This document shows positions 35,489 through 44,277 of a stretch of 64,000 nucleotides of DNA, in pieces. The first letter of the stretch is position 1. Each line of letters begins with the position of its first letter. The notes under the pieces are model-generated. The model saw only the letters and a list, made by a program, of their open reading frames with translations. It did not search any database and had not been told where the DNA came from. Source of the DNA: Bacteroidota bacterium (GTDB lineage Bacteria; Bacteroidota; Bacteroidia; Chitinophagales; Chitinophagaceae); assembly GCA_016868775.1 (NCBI GenBank), contig VGFT01000007.1, positions 1 through 64,000 of the forward strand, given 5' to 3'. Made by a program: the position numbers and the translations under genes.

Positions 35489-36100
35489 TTACGGCAGTTG
35501 ATTCTCCGGAAAGATACTGTTTTTGTGGTGTTGTCGAAATGACCAACCCATCAGTGTGCCGACCGACCCCCCCAGTAGCGAGCCGGCGATTATATCCGAG
35601 GGAAAATGCAATCCTACATAGATCTGCGCATAGCCGATGCTTAGGGCCCATAGTACCCCGATCCATCCCCAATGACCGATCCGTTCGCGCAGACTAACCC
35701 AAACAAAGAAAGCCAGACACATGTGATTGGTGGCGTGGTTGGATACGAAACTGAATCCGTTTCCACATTGATCAATCAGTAAACGTAAACCGGCTTGCAT
35801 AGAAGGGTCGTTGCAGGGACGAAGTCGTTCGAATACATGCTTGAATCCGTAGTTGCCGATCAGATCCGACAAGGCCACGGCCAGCCCGCCCGCCCCAAAC
35901 CAATACAAACCGGTCCACCGAAATTTCCAAACCGCCCAGATCAGCAAGGCGACGTAAAGCGGGATCCAGTGAATCGAATGGCGGATCCAAACGAGCAACG
36001 GGTCCAGGTTCGTATGAATCCAATCTTGGTTGATTCGACGAAACAGCGCGTGATCGAGGTCGATCAGTCGGTCAAACAACGAAAGAAGAAGGCCGAGCAT
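35489..36100 (-). CDS. PAP2-family membrane phosphatase
   Basis: 203 residues with about five helices. Motif 1 is intact (KHVFERLRPC, KX6RP). Motif 2 reads SNHATN in place of PSGH, and motif 3 reads AQIYVGLHFPSDI, with the active-site histidine and aspartate kept but the usual SR replaced by AQ. Members dephosphorylate lipid phosphates such as undecaprenyl pyrophosphate or phosphatidate. The altered motifs make the substrate and possibly the activity uncertain. Probably co-transcribed with the CorC gene. Confidence 0.85.
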   Translation of the reverse strand: MLGLLLSLFDRLIDLDHALFRRINQDWIHTNLDPLLVWIRHSIHWIPLYVALLIWAVWKFRWTGLYWFGAGGLAVALSDLIGNYGFKHVFERLRPCNDPSMQAGLRLLIDQCGNGFSFVSNHATNHMCLAFFVWVSLRERIGHWGWIGVLWALSIGYAQIYVGLHFPSDIIAGSLLGGSVGTLMGWSFRQHHKNSIFPENQLP

Positions 36101-36104
36101 AACA

Positions 36105-36112
36105 CAAAACTA
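36105..36112 (-). promoter_or_regulatory. -7 promoter element TAGTTTTG (minus strand) before the PAP2 gene
   Basis: CAAAACTA on the plus strand, 4 bases before the PAP2 start at 36100; the mRNA leader would be almost absent. Confidence 0.5.
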
Positions 36113-36170
36113 CTGAATTCGTACAGGGTGTTCAGGTCTGCAAACTCAATTTGGCTTTATTTTGTCGACG

Positions 36171-38153
36171 ATGTCATACTTTGAGTCCATGCCAAAGACC
36201 CTTCGCTGGGTACTGCAAGTGGGAGCGATCTTCCTGTTGCTCTTTACGCTTTTTCGATTTACCGTGTGGGTTGCATTTTGTCCCGTAGAATGGACTTTGT
36301 TGGATGCGGTGCCTTCTTTTGTGTGGGGATTCCGTTACGACCTAAGGTGGATAGCGGGTATGTTGCTGCCGGTGACGCTGCTCAGCATTCGGGCGAAGTG
36401 GTCGCCTTTTTATTCAAATTGGAACAAGCGGGTGTGGACGACTTACCTGGCGGTGGTCACCCTGATCGTTTTCTTTTTCTTCTCGGCCGGCTTTGGCAGT
36501 TTTTCTTACAACCAAACTCCTTTGGATGCAGGCGCAATGAATTTTGTGGAGGACTTTACCATCTCGCTAACCATGATCTGGGAAACCTATCCGTTGCTTT
36601 GGATGTTGGCGGGCTTGGGCATCGCGGTTTGGTTTCTGCGGTGGATGTATCACCGGGTGCATTGGCAGGTGGTTAGTCAAACCGACGGAAAGGGTATCTC
36701 GCATCGGCCAGCTTACTTCGTTTTAGCCAGTTTGTTTCTTGGGCTTTTGATACATGGTAGTTTATCAGTTCGTTCGCTTCGTCGGGACGATTGCTTTCAG
36801 TTGCCCAGCAGTTTTGCGGCGTATCTGGCCGTTAATCCGTTGCAAAATTTCGCCACTACCTGGCGGTTGCGTCAGTTGCCGGAGAAAGATATTCCCACGA
36901 TGCGCAGTGCTCTGCCGATCGTACGGCAGTGGATGGGGTTGGAAGATCCTCGTGTGGCGGGACTTCGACGAATGGTGGGTCCGCGTAGCGATGCCTGGGA
37001 GAGCAGGCCGAACCTGGTCCTAATCCAATGTGAATCGTTCAGCATGTACAAAAGCTCGATGAGTGGAAATCCGCTGAACACCACGCCTTTTTTTGATTCG
37101 TTATCGCGTCAAGGCGTCTTCTTTGATCATTGCTTTGCGCCCCATTTTTCTACGGCTCGGGCTTTATTCGGGATCCTGACGGGCATTCCCGATGTACAGC
37201 TGTTCCGTTTCTCCTCTCGAAACCCGGCTTCCGTTTCACAACGCACGTTGATCAATCAGTTGGAGGGGTATAGTAAACATTATTTTCTATCGGGAAGTCC
37301 CGAGTTCAACAATTTTGAGGGCATCCTCTCCAACATCCGCGGGTTACAAATGCATACGGGTGATTTTTTCAAGGGCGATAAATTGAATGTGTGGGGGGTC
37401 AGTGATCGGGATCTTCTGTTGCAGTCGCTGGCCGAGATGCGAAAACAAAAAGATCCTTTTTTCGCCTACATCCAAACGGCCGGCAATCATCGTCCCTTCC
37501 AAAAAAGTATTCCAGTTGGCGATAGCAGTTTTCGTCGGATCGAGTATCCGACCGATACCTTGTTGAAATACGGATTTGAGTCGAACGAGGAACTGAATGC
37601 CTTCCGGTATTCGGATCATGCGATCCGTGCTTTTGTGGAAGCGGCGCGTCAGGAGCCTTTTTTTTCGAACACGCTTTTTGTTTTCATTGGTGATCACGGA
37701 GTGGCAGGCAATGCGCGGGCATTGTATCCGTCGTTGTGGACCGATCAGCGACTCACCGACCAACATGTTCCGCTCTTGTTCTATGCGCCCTATTTACTGG
37801 CGCCGCAACGTCGTTCGGAGGTCGTATCCCAGATCGATGTACTGCCTACCGTTTTTGGTCGGTTGAATCAATCGTTCGAACATTTCACGCTGGGTCGCGA
37901 CCTATTGGCTCCGGATAAAAAAAATCATTATGCTTTTTTGACCAATACCGCCGATCGGATCGGGATGGTTACCAACGACCTTTATTTTTCCCGTAATATT
38001 TACTCAGGCGAAGAGTTGTTGTTGCCGTTGCGGCCATCGGATGCCCGCATCACCATGCAGCGGCAGGATTCCCTTCGAAGGGAATTGTCCCGCATCACCC
38101 AAGCCTATGCGGATGTGGCTCGGTTTTTGTTGTTTCACAATAAGCCAAAATAA
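36171..38153 (+). CDS. LTA-synthase-like membrane sulfatase-fold transferase
   Basis: 660 residues from the ATG at 36171 (an in-frame TTG at 36162 is also possible). About five N-terminal membrane helices are followed by a periplasmic alkaline-phosphatase-fold domain: PNLVLIQCESFSMYKSSMSG with the metal-binding Glu, NTTPFFDSLSRQGVFFDHCF, HFSTARALFGILTGIPD with the candidate threonine nucleophile, TAGNHRPF, and FVFIGDHGVAG with the DH metal ligands. Such enzymes move phosphoglycerol or phosphoethanolamine onto glycans or lipids. Teichoic acids are not expected in Bacteroidota, so the acceptor is unknown. Confidence 0.88.
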   Translation: MSYFESMPKTLRWVLQVGAIFLLLFTLFRFTVWVAFCPVEWTLLDAVPSFVWGFRYDLRWIAGMLLPVTLLSIRAKWSPFYSNWNKRVWTTYLAVVTLIVFFFFSAGFGSFSYNQTPLDAGAMNFVEDFTISLTMIWETYPLLWMLAGLGIAVWFLRWMYHRVHWQVVSQTDGKGISHRPAYFVLASLFLGLLIHGSLSVRSLRRDDCFQLPSSFAAYLAVNPLQNFATTWRLRQLPEKDIPTMRSALPIVRQWMGLEDPRVAGLRRMVGPRSDAWESRPNLVLIQCESFSMYKSSMSGNPLNTTPFFDSLSRQGVFFDHCFAPHFSTARALFGILTGIPDVQLFRFSSRNPASVSQRTLINQLEGYSKHYFLSGSPEFNNFEGILSNIRGLQMHTGDFFKGDKLNVWGVSDRDLLLQSLAEMRKQKDPFFAYIQTAGNHRPFQKSIPVGDSSFRRIEYPTDTLLKYGFESNEELNAFRYSDHAIRAFVEAARQEPFFSNTLFVFIGDHGVAGNARALYPSLWTDQRLTDQHVPLLFYAPYLLAPQRRSEVVSQIDVLPTVFGRLNQSFEHFTLGRDLLAPDKKNHYAFLTNTADRIGMVTNDLYFSRNIYSGEELLLPLRPSDARITMQRQDSLRRELSRITQAYADVARFLLFHNKPK

Positions 38154-38154
38154 A

Positions 38155-38895
38155 TCAGTTGGGTTTGCCGATCAGGATCATTCGAGGAGATTCTACGGGG
38201 TTGTAGGGGCTTAGTAGATAATCTCCCCAGACTTCGACAATAGATACATTTACTTGCGCCAACATCCGCGCAAAGTCATTTTCCCCAAACATTGAAACTT
38301 TCTCCTCGAATGCAAGGGATTGGTTCTTTTTTCTGTCCTCGACGACAATTTTCTTGACCAAGTAGTTCGCTACAATTTTTCGAGTGATGTCGAATTTTAC
38401 CTCCTCAATCGTCCGCGCTTCATTTTCTACCAACTGCGCCCGTGCCAGACCAATGTTCAGGTAATCGATCACCAGCTTACCCGTTGGTTTGAGCGCCCGG
38501 GCCATGGTTTCCAAGGCAGCCAGGTGTTCTTGCTCGGTATCAAAATAACCAAAGCTGGTAAAGAGATTGAGAACGGCGTCAAAGGGCTCAGCGAACAACG
38601 GTTGGCGCATGTCGTGCACGTCAAACGAAAAACCCGTCCGACTGAATTGTTTTGCCTGTGCAATGTTTTCCGGGGCAATGTCGATGCCCAGTACCTCATA
38701 ACCCAGATCGGCCAAAACGATGCTGTGTCTGCCTTTGCCACAGGCCAGGTCGAGGATTCGGGCACCCGGGGGTAACTGCAAGTGACGCATTAAGCGCTCG
38801 ATAAAGGGACGGGCTTCGGATTCGTCTCGATCCCGGTAGAGCAAATGATAATACGGCGAATTAAACCACGATTCAAACCAGCTGGGGTCGTTCAT
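38155..38895 (-). CDS. Class I SAM-dependent methyltransferase
   Basis: 246 residues. Rossmann-fold motif I is ARILDLACGKGRHSIVLADL, followed by YEVLGIDIAPENIAQAKQF, then HDMRQPLFAEPFDAVLNLFT and the post-motif LKPTGKLVIDYLN. Substrate not recognised; small-molecule methyltransferases of this kind are common. It is convergent with the LTA-synthase-like gene (1-base gap) and divergent from glmM. Confidence 0.88.
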   Translation of the reverse strand: MNDPSWFESWFNSPYYHLLYRDRDESEARPFIERLMRHLQLPPGARILDLACGKGRHSIVLADLGYEVLGIDIAPENIAQAKQFSRTGFSFDVHDMRQPLFAEPFDAVLNLFTSFGYFDTEQEHLAALETMARALKPTGKLVIDYLNIGLARAQLVENEARTIEEVKFDITRKIVANYLVKKIVVEDRKKNQSLAFEEKVSMFGENDFARMLAQVNVSIVEVWGDYLLSPYNPVESPRMILIGKPN

Positions 38896-38899
38896 GGCG

Positions 38900-38907
38900 C
38901 AAAACTA
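38900..38907 (-). promoter_or_regulatory. -7 promoter element TAGTTTTG (minus strand) before the methyltransferase
   Basis: CAAAACTA on the plus strand, 4 bases before the start at 38895. Confidence 0.5.
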
Positions 38908-38942
38908 CTCCGATGCCGTAATTTCATGGCTTAATTTTAAAT

Positions 38943-40322
38943 ATGTCGCTGATCAAGAGCATTTCGGGCATTCGGGGAACCATTGGCGGAAAGCCTGGGG
39001 ATAACCTTACGCCACTGGACGTGGTCCGTTTTACGGCAGCCTATGGTTCTCTGGTAAAGGATAAAGTTGGCCAACCCAAAGTCGTGGTGGGTCGCGATGG
39101 CCGCATCAGTGGTCCAATGGTACACACCCTCGTGGTGCAGACGCTGGTGGGATTAGGCATTGAGGTGATCGATCTGGGACTTTCCACTACCCCAACGGTA
39201 GAGTTTGCCGTGATGAACGAGCAAGCGGCCGGCGGGATCATTTTAACGGCCAGTCACAATCCCCGCCAATGGAATGCCCTCAAATTATTAAATGAAAAAG
39301 GAGAGTTTCTTTCAGCGGCAGACGGACAGGCTGTTTTGCAACGGGCCGAGCAAGCTGCGATCGAATTTGCCGGGGTGGATGAATTGGGAAAAATTCGGTA
39401 CGATAACAGTTACCTGGATAAACATATCAAAGCGATCCTGAATTATCCGCTGGTAAATGCATCGGCGATCGCAGCGGCCGGATTCAGCGTGGTGGTAGAT
39501 GGGATCAATTCTTCCGGTGCGCTTTTTGTACCGGCCTTGCTTCGGGCCTTGGGGGTCAAGGACGTGATCGTCTTGAATGAGGCGATGACCGGTGATTTTG
39601 CGCACAACCCTGAGCCGTTGCCCGAGTATTTGACGGGTTTGTCTGAGGCGGTGGTGAAGCACCGGGCGCATTTGGGAATTGCGGTAGATCCGGATGTGGA
39701 CCGTCTTTGTTTTGTGAATGAGAATGGAAGTCTTTTTGGGGAGGAGTACACATTGGTGGCGGTGGCGGATCATGTATTGTGTAGTCGACCGGGAAACACC
39801 GTCAGCAACATGAGCAGCACGGCGGCATTGAAAGTGTTGACCCGAAATTTTGGAGGAGAATATCACGCCGCTGCGGTGGGGGAAGTAAACGTGGTAAGTA
39901 AAATGAAAGCGGTCAATGCCGTGATCGGGGGAGAAGGAAATGGCGGAATAATCGTTCCGGATTTTCATTACGGACGGGATGCCTTGATCGGCATCGGGTT
40001 GTTTCTTACGTTGTTGGCCGATCGAAAAATTTCGATGACGGCCCTTCGGGCCACGTATCCCGATTTTCACATCTCAAAAAATAAGATTGATTTGCTACTG
40101 GGGATGGAGTTGGGTCCGATCCTGCAAACGATCGGAAAGAAATATGCCGATCGACCGCAGCTGACGGAAGACGGACTGCGCATTGAGTTTGGGGATGATT
40201 GGGTGCACCTACGCGGGTCCAACACCGAGCCCATCATTCGGGTATATGCGGAGAGTCGTTCGCCCGAGGCCGCGCAGCAACTGGCCCGTCAACTCCTGCA
40301 AGACATCCAGGGCTTGGTCTGA
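38943..40322 (+). CDS. glmM: Phosphoglucosamine mutase
   Basis: 459 residues. It interconverts glucosamine 6-phosphate and glucosamine 1-phosphate for UDP-GlcNAc and cell-wall synthesis. Four-domain phosphohexomutase: active-site Ser104 in LTASHNPRQWNALKL, metal loop AVDPDVDRLCFV, sugar loop GGEGNGGIIVP and phosphate loop RGSNTEPIIRVYAES. A general phosphomannomutase/phosphoglucomutase is the alternative; length and motifs fit the GlmM-type proteins of the phylum. Confidence 0.9.
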   Translation: MSLIKSISGIRGTIGGKPGDNLTPLDVVRFTAAYGSLVKDKVGQPKVVVGRDGRISGPMVHTLVVQTLVGLGIEVIDLGLSTTPTVEFAVMNEQAAGGIILTASHNPRQWNALKLLNEKGEFLSAADGQAVLQRAEQAAIEFAGVDELGKIRYDNSYLDKHIKAILNYPLVNASAIAAAGFSVVVDGINSSGALFVPALLRALGVKDVIVLNEAMTGDFAHNPEPLPEYLTGLSEAVVKHRAHLGIAVDPDVDRLCFVNENGSLFGEEYTLVAVADHVLCSRPGNTVSNMSSTAALKVLTRNFGGEYHAAAVGEVNVVSKMKAVNAVIGGEGNGGIIVPDFHYGRDALIGIGLFLTLLADRKISMTALRATYPDFHISKNKIDLLLGMELGPILQTIGKKYADRPQLTEDGLRIEFGDDWVHLRGSNTEPIIRVYAESRSPEAAQQLARQLLQDIQGLV

Positions 40323-40326
40323 TGCT

Positions 40327-40334
40327 TATCTTTG
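40327..40334 (+). promoter_or_regulatory. -7 promoter element TATCTTTG before the cysteine desulfurase
   Basis: A perfect TAnnTTTG in the 22-base gap between glmM and the next ATG at 40345; no good -33 partner is seen. Confidence 0.45.
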
Positions 40335-40344
40335 CGAAGCCCTC

Positions 40345-41469
40345 ATGAAACGGATCTACCTCGACAATGCGGCCACGACGGCAATGGACCCGGTCGTCTT
40401 AGACGCCATGATGCCCTATCTAACGGAGCAGTTCGGAAATCCTTCCTCTATTTATTTTTACGGCCGCAAAAGCCGATTGGCCATTGAGAACGCTCGAAAA
40501 TCCGTTGCCAAATCGCTTCAGGTAACACCGGGGGAGATCTTTTTCACCAGCGGCGGCACGGAAAGTGATAACATGGCCATTTACTCGGCGGTGCACGACC
40601 TGGGATGCCGCGTCATCATTACTTCTCCGATCGAGCATCATGCCGTATTGCATGCGGCTGAGCGACAGGTAAAAGATGGCTTTGCACAATTGAAGCTGGT
40701 CAAGGTGTTGCCCGACGGACACATTGACTTATTGCACCTGGAGCAATTGTTGAAAGAGACCGATGCGAAATGTTTGGTGACGTTGATGCATGCCAATAAT
40801 GAGATCGGGAATTTGTTGGACCTGCATGCGGTGGCAGGACTTTGTCTGACTCATGGCGCGATCTTTCATTCCGATACCGTTCAGACAGTGGGGCATTATA
40901 AACTGGATCTGAGTCACCCGGGCATTCATTTTGCCACCGGAGCGGGGCATAAGTTTCATGGTCCGAAGGGCATTGGAATCCTTTATATCAGTAAGGAAGT
41001 GCAGGTACGTCCAATGATCGAGGGCGGGGGACAAGAGCGTAACATGCGGGCCGGCACCGAGAACCTATATGGGGTGGTTGGCTTTGCCAAGGCATTGGAA
41101 TTGGCTGAAACCCGTATGGAGCAAGATCAGCAAACGATTCAGGAATTGAAGTCATATCTAATTGCTCGACTTCGGGAGCGGGGCGATGTAGTGTTCAATG
41201 GGGATGTAGAAGGAAAAAGTTTATACACGGTATTGAATGCCTCTTTCCCGCGTACCGCTGAAACGGAGATGTTATTGATGAATTTGGATCTACGGGGAAT
41301 CTGTGTTTCCGGGGGCAGTGCCTGCAGCAGTGGGGCGGATCTGGGCAGTCATGTTATACGCGCACTTGGAAGCCATACGGATCGGGTGCCGGTCCGGTTT
41401 TCATTTTGTCGCCACAACACAAAAGAAGAATTGGATCAATTGTTGGAGGCCTTGAAGGCCTGTTGCTGA
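40345..41469 (+). CDS. Cysteine desulfurase (NifS/IscS type)
   Basis: 374 residues from the ATG at 40345; the frame runs back into glmM but MKRIYLDNAATT is the family start. A PLP enzyme that takes sulfur from cysteine for Fe-S clusters and tRNA thiolation. Signatures: FGNPSSIYFYGRKS, FFTSGGTESDNMAI, PLP Lys203 in TGAGHKFHGPKGIG, and the sulfur-carrying Cys327 in CVSGGSACSSGAD. No IscU/SufU or regulator is adjacent. Confidence 0.95.
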   Translation: MKRIYLDNAATTAMDPVVLDAMMPYLTEQFGNPSSIYFYGRKSRLAIENARKSVAKSLQVTPGEIFFTSGGTESDNMAIYSAVHDLGCRVIITSPIEHHAVLHAAERQVKDGFAQLKLVKVLPDGHIDLLHLEQLLKETDAKCLVTLMHANNEIGNLLDLHAVAGLCLTHGAIFHSDTVQTVGHYKLDLSHPGIHFATGAGHKFHGPKGIGILYISKEVQVRPMIEGGGQERNMRAGTENLYGVVGFAKALELAETRMEQDQQTIQELKSYLIARLRERGDVVFNGDVEGKSLYTVLNASFPRTAETEMLLMNLDLRGICVSGGSACSSGADLGSHVIRALGSHTDRVPVRFSFCRHNTKEELDQLLEALKACC

Positions 41470-41682
41470 TCAGAGGTAAAACCAGGGATTTCGTTTGGCG
41501 GCCCACACGTAGTGGCGGATATTTCTCCAAAAAGCCAGGATCAGATAAAGAATCACGGGTGATCCCATGGTGAGCAGGGAGGTGTACATAAAATACTGTC
41601 GGATCTTGCCGGGGGCGATGCCCAGCCTGTCGCCAATCGCCGCACAGACGCCAAAGGCATTCCATTCGATCAATCCTTTCAT
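41470..41682 (-). CDS. PspC-domain small membrane protein
   Basis: 70 residues from the ATG at 41682 (an in-frame GTG at 41691 would add three). The PspC pattern is FGVCAAIGDRLGIAPGKIRQ, followed by one membrane helix (MYTSLLTMGSPVILYLILAF) and a basic tail. PspC proteins respond to membrane stress in other bacteria. No pspA or pspB is nearby. Its stop directly abuts the desulfurase stop. Confidence 0.8.
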   Translation of the reverse strand: MKGLIEWNAFGVCAAIGDRLGIAPGKIRQYFMYTSLLTMGSPVILYLILAFWRNIRHYVWAAKRNPWFYL

Positions 41683-41695
41683 CTGATTCACCCGG

Positions 41696-41703
41696 CAAAG
41701 TTA
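41696..41703 (-). promoter_or_regulatory. -7 promoter element TAACTTTG (minus strand) before the PspC gene
   Basis: CAAAGTTA on the plus strand, 13 bases before the ATG at 41682. Confidence 0.5.
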
Positions 41704-41758
41704 CAAAATTTGTTAAACGCCCTGCCCCCTCACAGATCCATTTTTCCTTATCTATAAG

Positions 41759-41766
41759 TACCTTTG
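41759..41766 (+). promoter_or_regulatory. -7 promoter element TACCTTTG before aconitase
   Basis: A perfect TAnnTTTG, 27 bases before the ATG at 41794; T-rich sequence at 41740-41748 may serve the -33 role. Confidence 0.6.
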
Positions 41767-41793
41767 CCCCGCCAAATCCTCAAAATAAATATC

Positions 41794-44061
41794 ATGGTAT
41801 TCGACCTCGATCTTATCCGCAAAACCTATTCTGAAATGCCCGTCAAAGTGGACGCCGCCCGAAAGGCCTTGGGTCGCCCGCTTACCCTCACGGAAAAGAT
41901 CCTCTATGCCCATCTTTGGCAGGGGGTAACGGTTCAGGACTACGCCCGGGGGAATGATTATGTGGATTTTGCGCCCGATCGCGTGGCCATGCAAGATGCT
42001 ACCGCACAAATGGCCTTGTTGCAGTTCGATACAACCGGTCGGAAGAAAGTGGCGGTTCCCTCTACCGTACACTGCGATCACCTGATTGTGGCGAAAGACG
42101 AGAGCAAAACCGACCTGGCCAAAGCGGTTACGGAGAACGAAGAGGTCTATAATTTTCTTTCTTCTATTTCCAATAAATACGGGATCGGTTTTTGGAAACC
42201 CGGTGCGGGAATCATTCACCAAGTCGTGTTGGAGAACTATGCCTTTCCCGGCGGAATGATGATCGGAACGGATAGTCATACCGTCAATGCCGGCGGGCTG
42301 GGTATGATCGCCATCGGGGTGGGCGGAGCGGATGCTTGCGACGTGATGGCGGGGCTGAGTTGGGAGCTATTGATGCCCAAACTGATCGGGGTGAAGTTAA
42401 CCGGACAATTGAATGGATGGACCTCCCCCAAGGATGTGATCCTGAAAGTGGCCGGTATCCTGACCGTAAAGGGTGGAACCAATGCCATCGTGGAGTATTT
42501 TGGAGAAGGGGCCGTATCGATGAGCTGTACCGGAAAAGGAACGATCTGCAACATGGGTGCGGAGATTGGTGCCACGACCTCTACGTTCGGGTACGATGAG
42601 AGCATGAGTCGGTATTTGAAAGCGACTGGTCGAGCCGACGTGGCCGCTGCAGCCGATCAAATAAGGTCGTACCTGACCGGCGATCCGGAGGTATATGCGA
42701 ATCCCGAAAAATATTTTGATCGCGTGATCGAGATCAACCTGAGCGAACTGGAACCACATCTGAACGGACCCTTCACGCCGGATCTGGCCACCCCGATCTC
42801 TCAAATGAAAGCGGCGGTGCAGGAAAACAACTGGCCCCATAAAATTGAAGTGGGACTGATCGGCAGTTGCACCAATTCTTCGTACGAGGATATTAGTCGT
42901 GCCGTCAGCTTGGCCAGACAAGCCAAGGAAAAAGGATTGACCTTGAAATCGGAATTCACCATTACGCCCGGCAGCGAGCAAGTGCGTTATACGATTGAGC
43001 GGGATGGATTCCTTTCTGTTTTTGAAAGTGTCGGGGTTCGGGTATTTGCCAATGCATGCGGTCCTTGTATTGGTATGTGGGACCGGATGGGTGCCGAGAA
43101 ACAGGAGCGCAACACCATTGTACATTCCTTCAACCGCAATTTTGCAAAGCGCGCCGATGGCAATCCCAATACACTTGCTTTCGTGGCTTCTCCGGAGATG
43201 GTAACGGCTCTGGCGATCGCCGGCGACCTGAACTTTAACCCGCTTACGGATACGCTTATAAATGACAAGGGAGAATCCGTAAAGCTGGATCCTCCTTATG
43301 GAGACGAGTTGCCGGTGCGGGGATTCGCCGTGGAGGATGCGGGATACCAGGCACCGGCCGCCGATGGAAGCGGTGTGGTGGTGGATGTGAAAGGCGACAG
43401 CAAACGTCTACAATTGCTCTATCCGTTCGCGGCCTGGGAGGGCACGGATCTAAACGGTCTTCGCTTATTGATTAAGGCGAAGGGAAAATGCACGACCGAT
43501 CATATTTCAATGGCAGGACCCTGGTTGAAGTTTCGTGGTAACCTCGACAACATCAGCAACAATTTGCTGATCGGGGCGGTGAATTTCTTCAATGAAAAAA
43601 CAGATTCCGTCAAGAACCAATTGACGGGTGAATATGGAACCGTTCCCGGCACGCAGCGGGCGTACAAAGCAGCCGGAATCGGCACGATCGTCGTGGGCGA
43701 CGAGAATTACGGAGAAGGTTCTTCGCGCGAGCATGCGGCTATGGAGCCTCGTCACCTTGGTGTGCGGGTGGTGTTGGTGAAATCCTTTGCCCGAATTCAC
43801 GAAACAAATTTGAAAAAGCAAGGAATGTTGGCCTTGACCTTTGCGGATAAAGCCGATTACGAATTAATTCGGGAAGACGATGTCATTGATTTGAAGGGAC
43901 TGACCGAGTTTACACCAGGTAAGCCGTTGCACCTCCTTTTGAATCATGCAGATGGCACTACCGACACGCTGGTGGCAAATCATTCTTACAATGCACAGCA
44001 GATCGAATGGTTCAAGGCCGGTGGCGCGTTGAATGTGATCCGTAGCCAGATGGCGAAGTGA
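41794..44061 (+). CDS. acn: Aconitate hydratase
   Basis: 755 residues from the ATG at 41794, the size of mitochondrial-type aconitases. It isomerises citrate and isocitrate in the TCA cycle with a 4Fe-4S cluster. Signatures: [33 protein letters not shown] with one cluster cysteine, [12 protein letters not shown] with the other two, and the C-terminal swivel domain with [20 protein letters not shown] and [16 protein letters not shown]. It stands alone with its own promoter and terminator. Confidence 0.96.
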   Translation: MVFDLDLIRKTYSEMPVKVDAARKALGRPLTLTEKILYAHLWQGVTVQDYARGNDYVDFAPDRVAMQDATAQMALLQFDTTGRKKVAVPSTVHCDHLIVAKDESKTDLAKAVTENEEVYNFLSSISNKYGIGFWKPGAGIIHQVVLENYAFPGGMMIGTDSHTVNAGGLGMIAIGVGGADACDVMAGLSWELLMPKLIGVKLTGQLNGWTSPKDVILKVAGILTVKGGTNAIVEYFGEGAVSMSCTGKGTICNMGAEIGATTSTFGYDESMSRYLKATGRADVAAAADQIRSYLTGDPEVYANPEKYFDRVIEINLSELEPHLNGPFTPDLATPISQMKAAVQENNWPHKIEVGLIGSCTNSSYEDISRAVSLARQAKEKGLTLKSEFTITPGSEQVRYTIERDGFLSVFESVGVRVFANACGPCIGMWDRMGAEKQERNTIVHSFNRNFAKRADGNPNTLAFVASPEMVTALAIAGDLNFNPLTDTLINDKGESVKLDPPYGDELPVRGFAVEDAGYQAPAADGSGVVVDVKGDSKRLQLLYPFAAWEGTDLNGLRLLIKAKGKCTTDHISMAGPWLKFRGNLDNISNNLLIGAVNFFNEKTDSVKNQLTGEYGTVPGTQRAYKAAGIGTIVVGDENYGEGSSREHAAMEPRHLGVRVVLVKSFARIHETNLKKQGMLALTFADKADYELIREDDVIDLKGLTEFTPGKPLHLLLNHADGTTDTLVANHSYNAQQIEWFKAGGALNVIRSQMAK

Positions 44062-44081
44062 TCTGTTTCGTAAATGAGAAA

Positions 44082-44118
44082 TCGAAAAGCCCCCGACGGA
44101 ATGTCGGGGGTACTTTTC
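44082..44118. terminator. Probable bidirectional terminator between aconitase and the T9SS cargo gene
   Basis: CCCCCGAC (44090-44097) pairs with GTCGGGGG (44103-44110) around GGAAT. The flanks GAAAAG and CTTTTC supply a short T-run on either strand. It lies 21 bases after the aconitase stop and just past the remnant of the opposing sorting domain. Confidence 0.75.
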
Positions 44119-44133
44119 GCTCCTTGCTTACTA

Positions 44134-44277
44134 CTACTGCGTATGTTGGATCAGGACCGTTCGTGTTTCGGCGCGTCCTGTTTGCATGTCCATTATTCGG
44201 ATGCAGTGTATTCCGTTGGGCATGGAAAGGGTGGGGATGATCAGTCGATCCCGCGCATGCCACTGTCCAATTTTTTA
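44134..44277 (-). pseudogene. Detached remainder of a T9SS type A sorting domain
   Basis: Past the TAA at 44275-44277 the same frame reads on through LIIPTLSMPNGIHCIRIMDM and a final strand to a TAG at 44134-44136, the usual end of a T9SS type A C-terminal domain. Between them, about 44238-44292, the neighbouring frame reads GSVVLDKKLDSGMRGID, which also fits the domain. One extra base near 44289 and one missing base near 44242 would restore a complete domain. It is either damaged or mis-sequenced coding sequence belonging to the gene at 44275-45576. Confidence 0.7.

Noticed and set aside
36162-36170. TTG start for the LTA-synthase-like gene
   Set aside because: It overlaps promoter-like sequence (TTTATTTTG), and an ATG follows 9 bases later.
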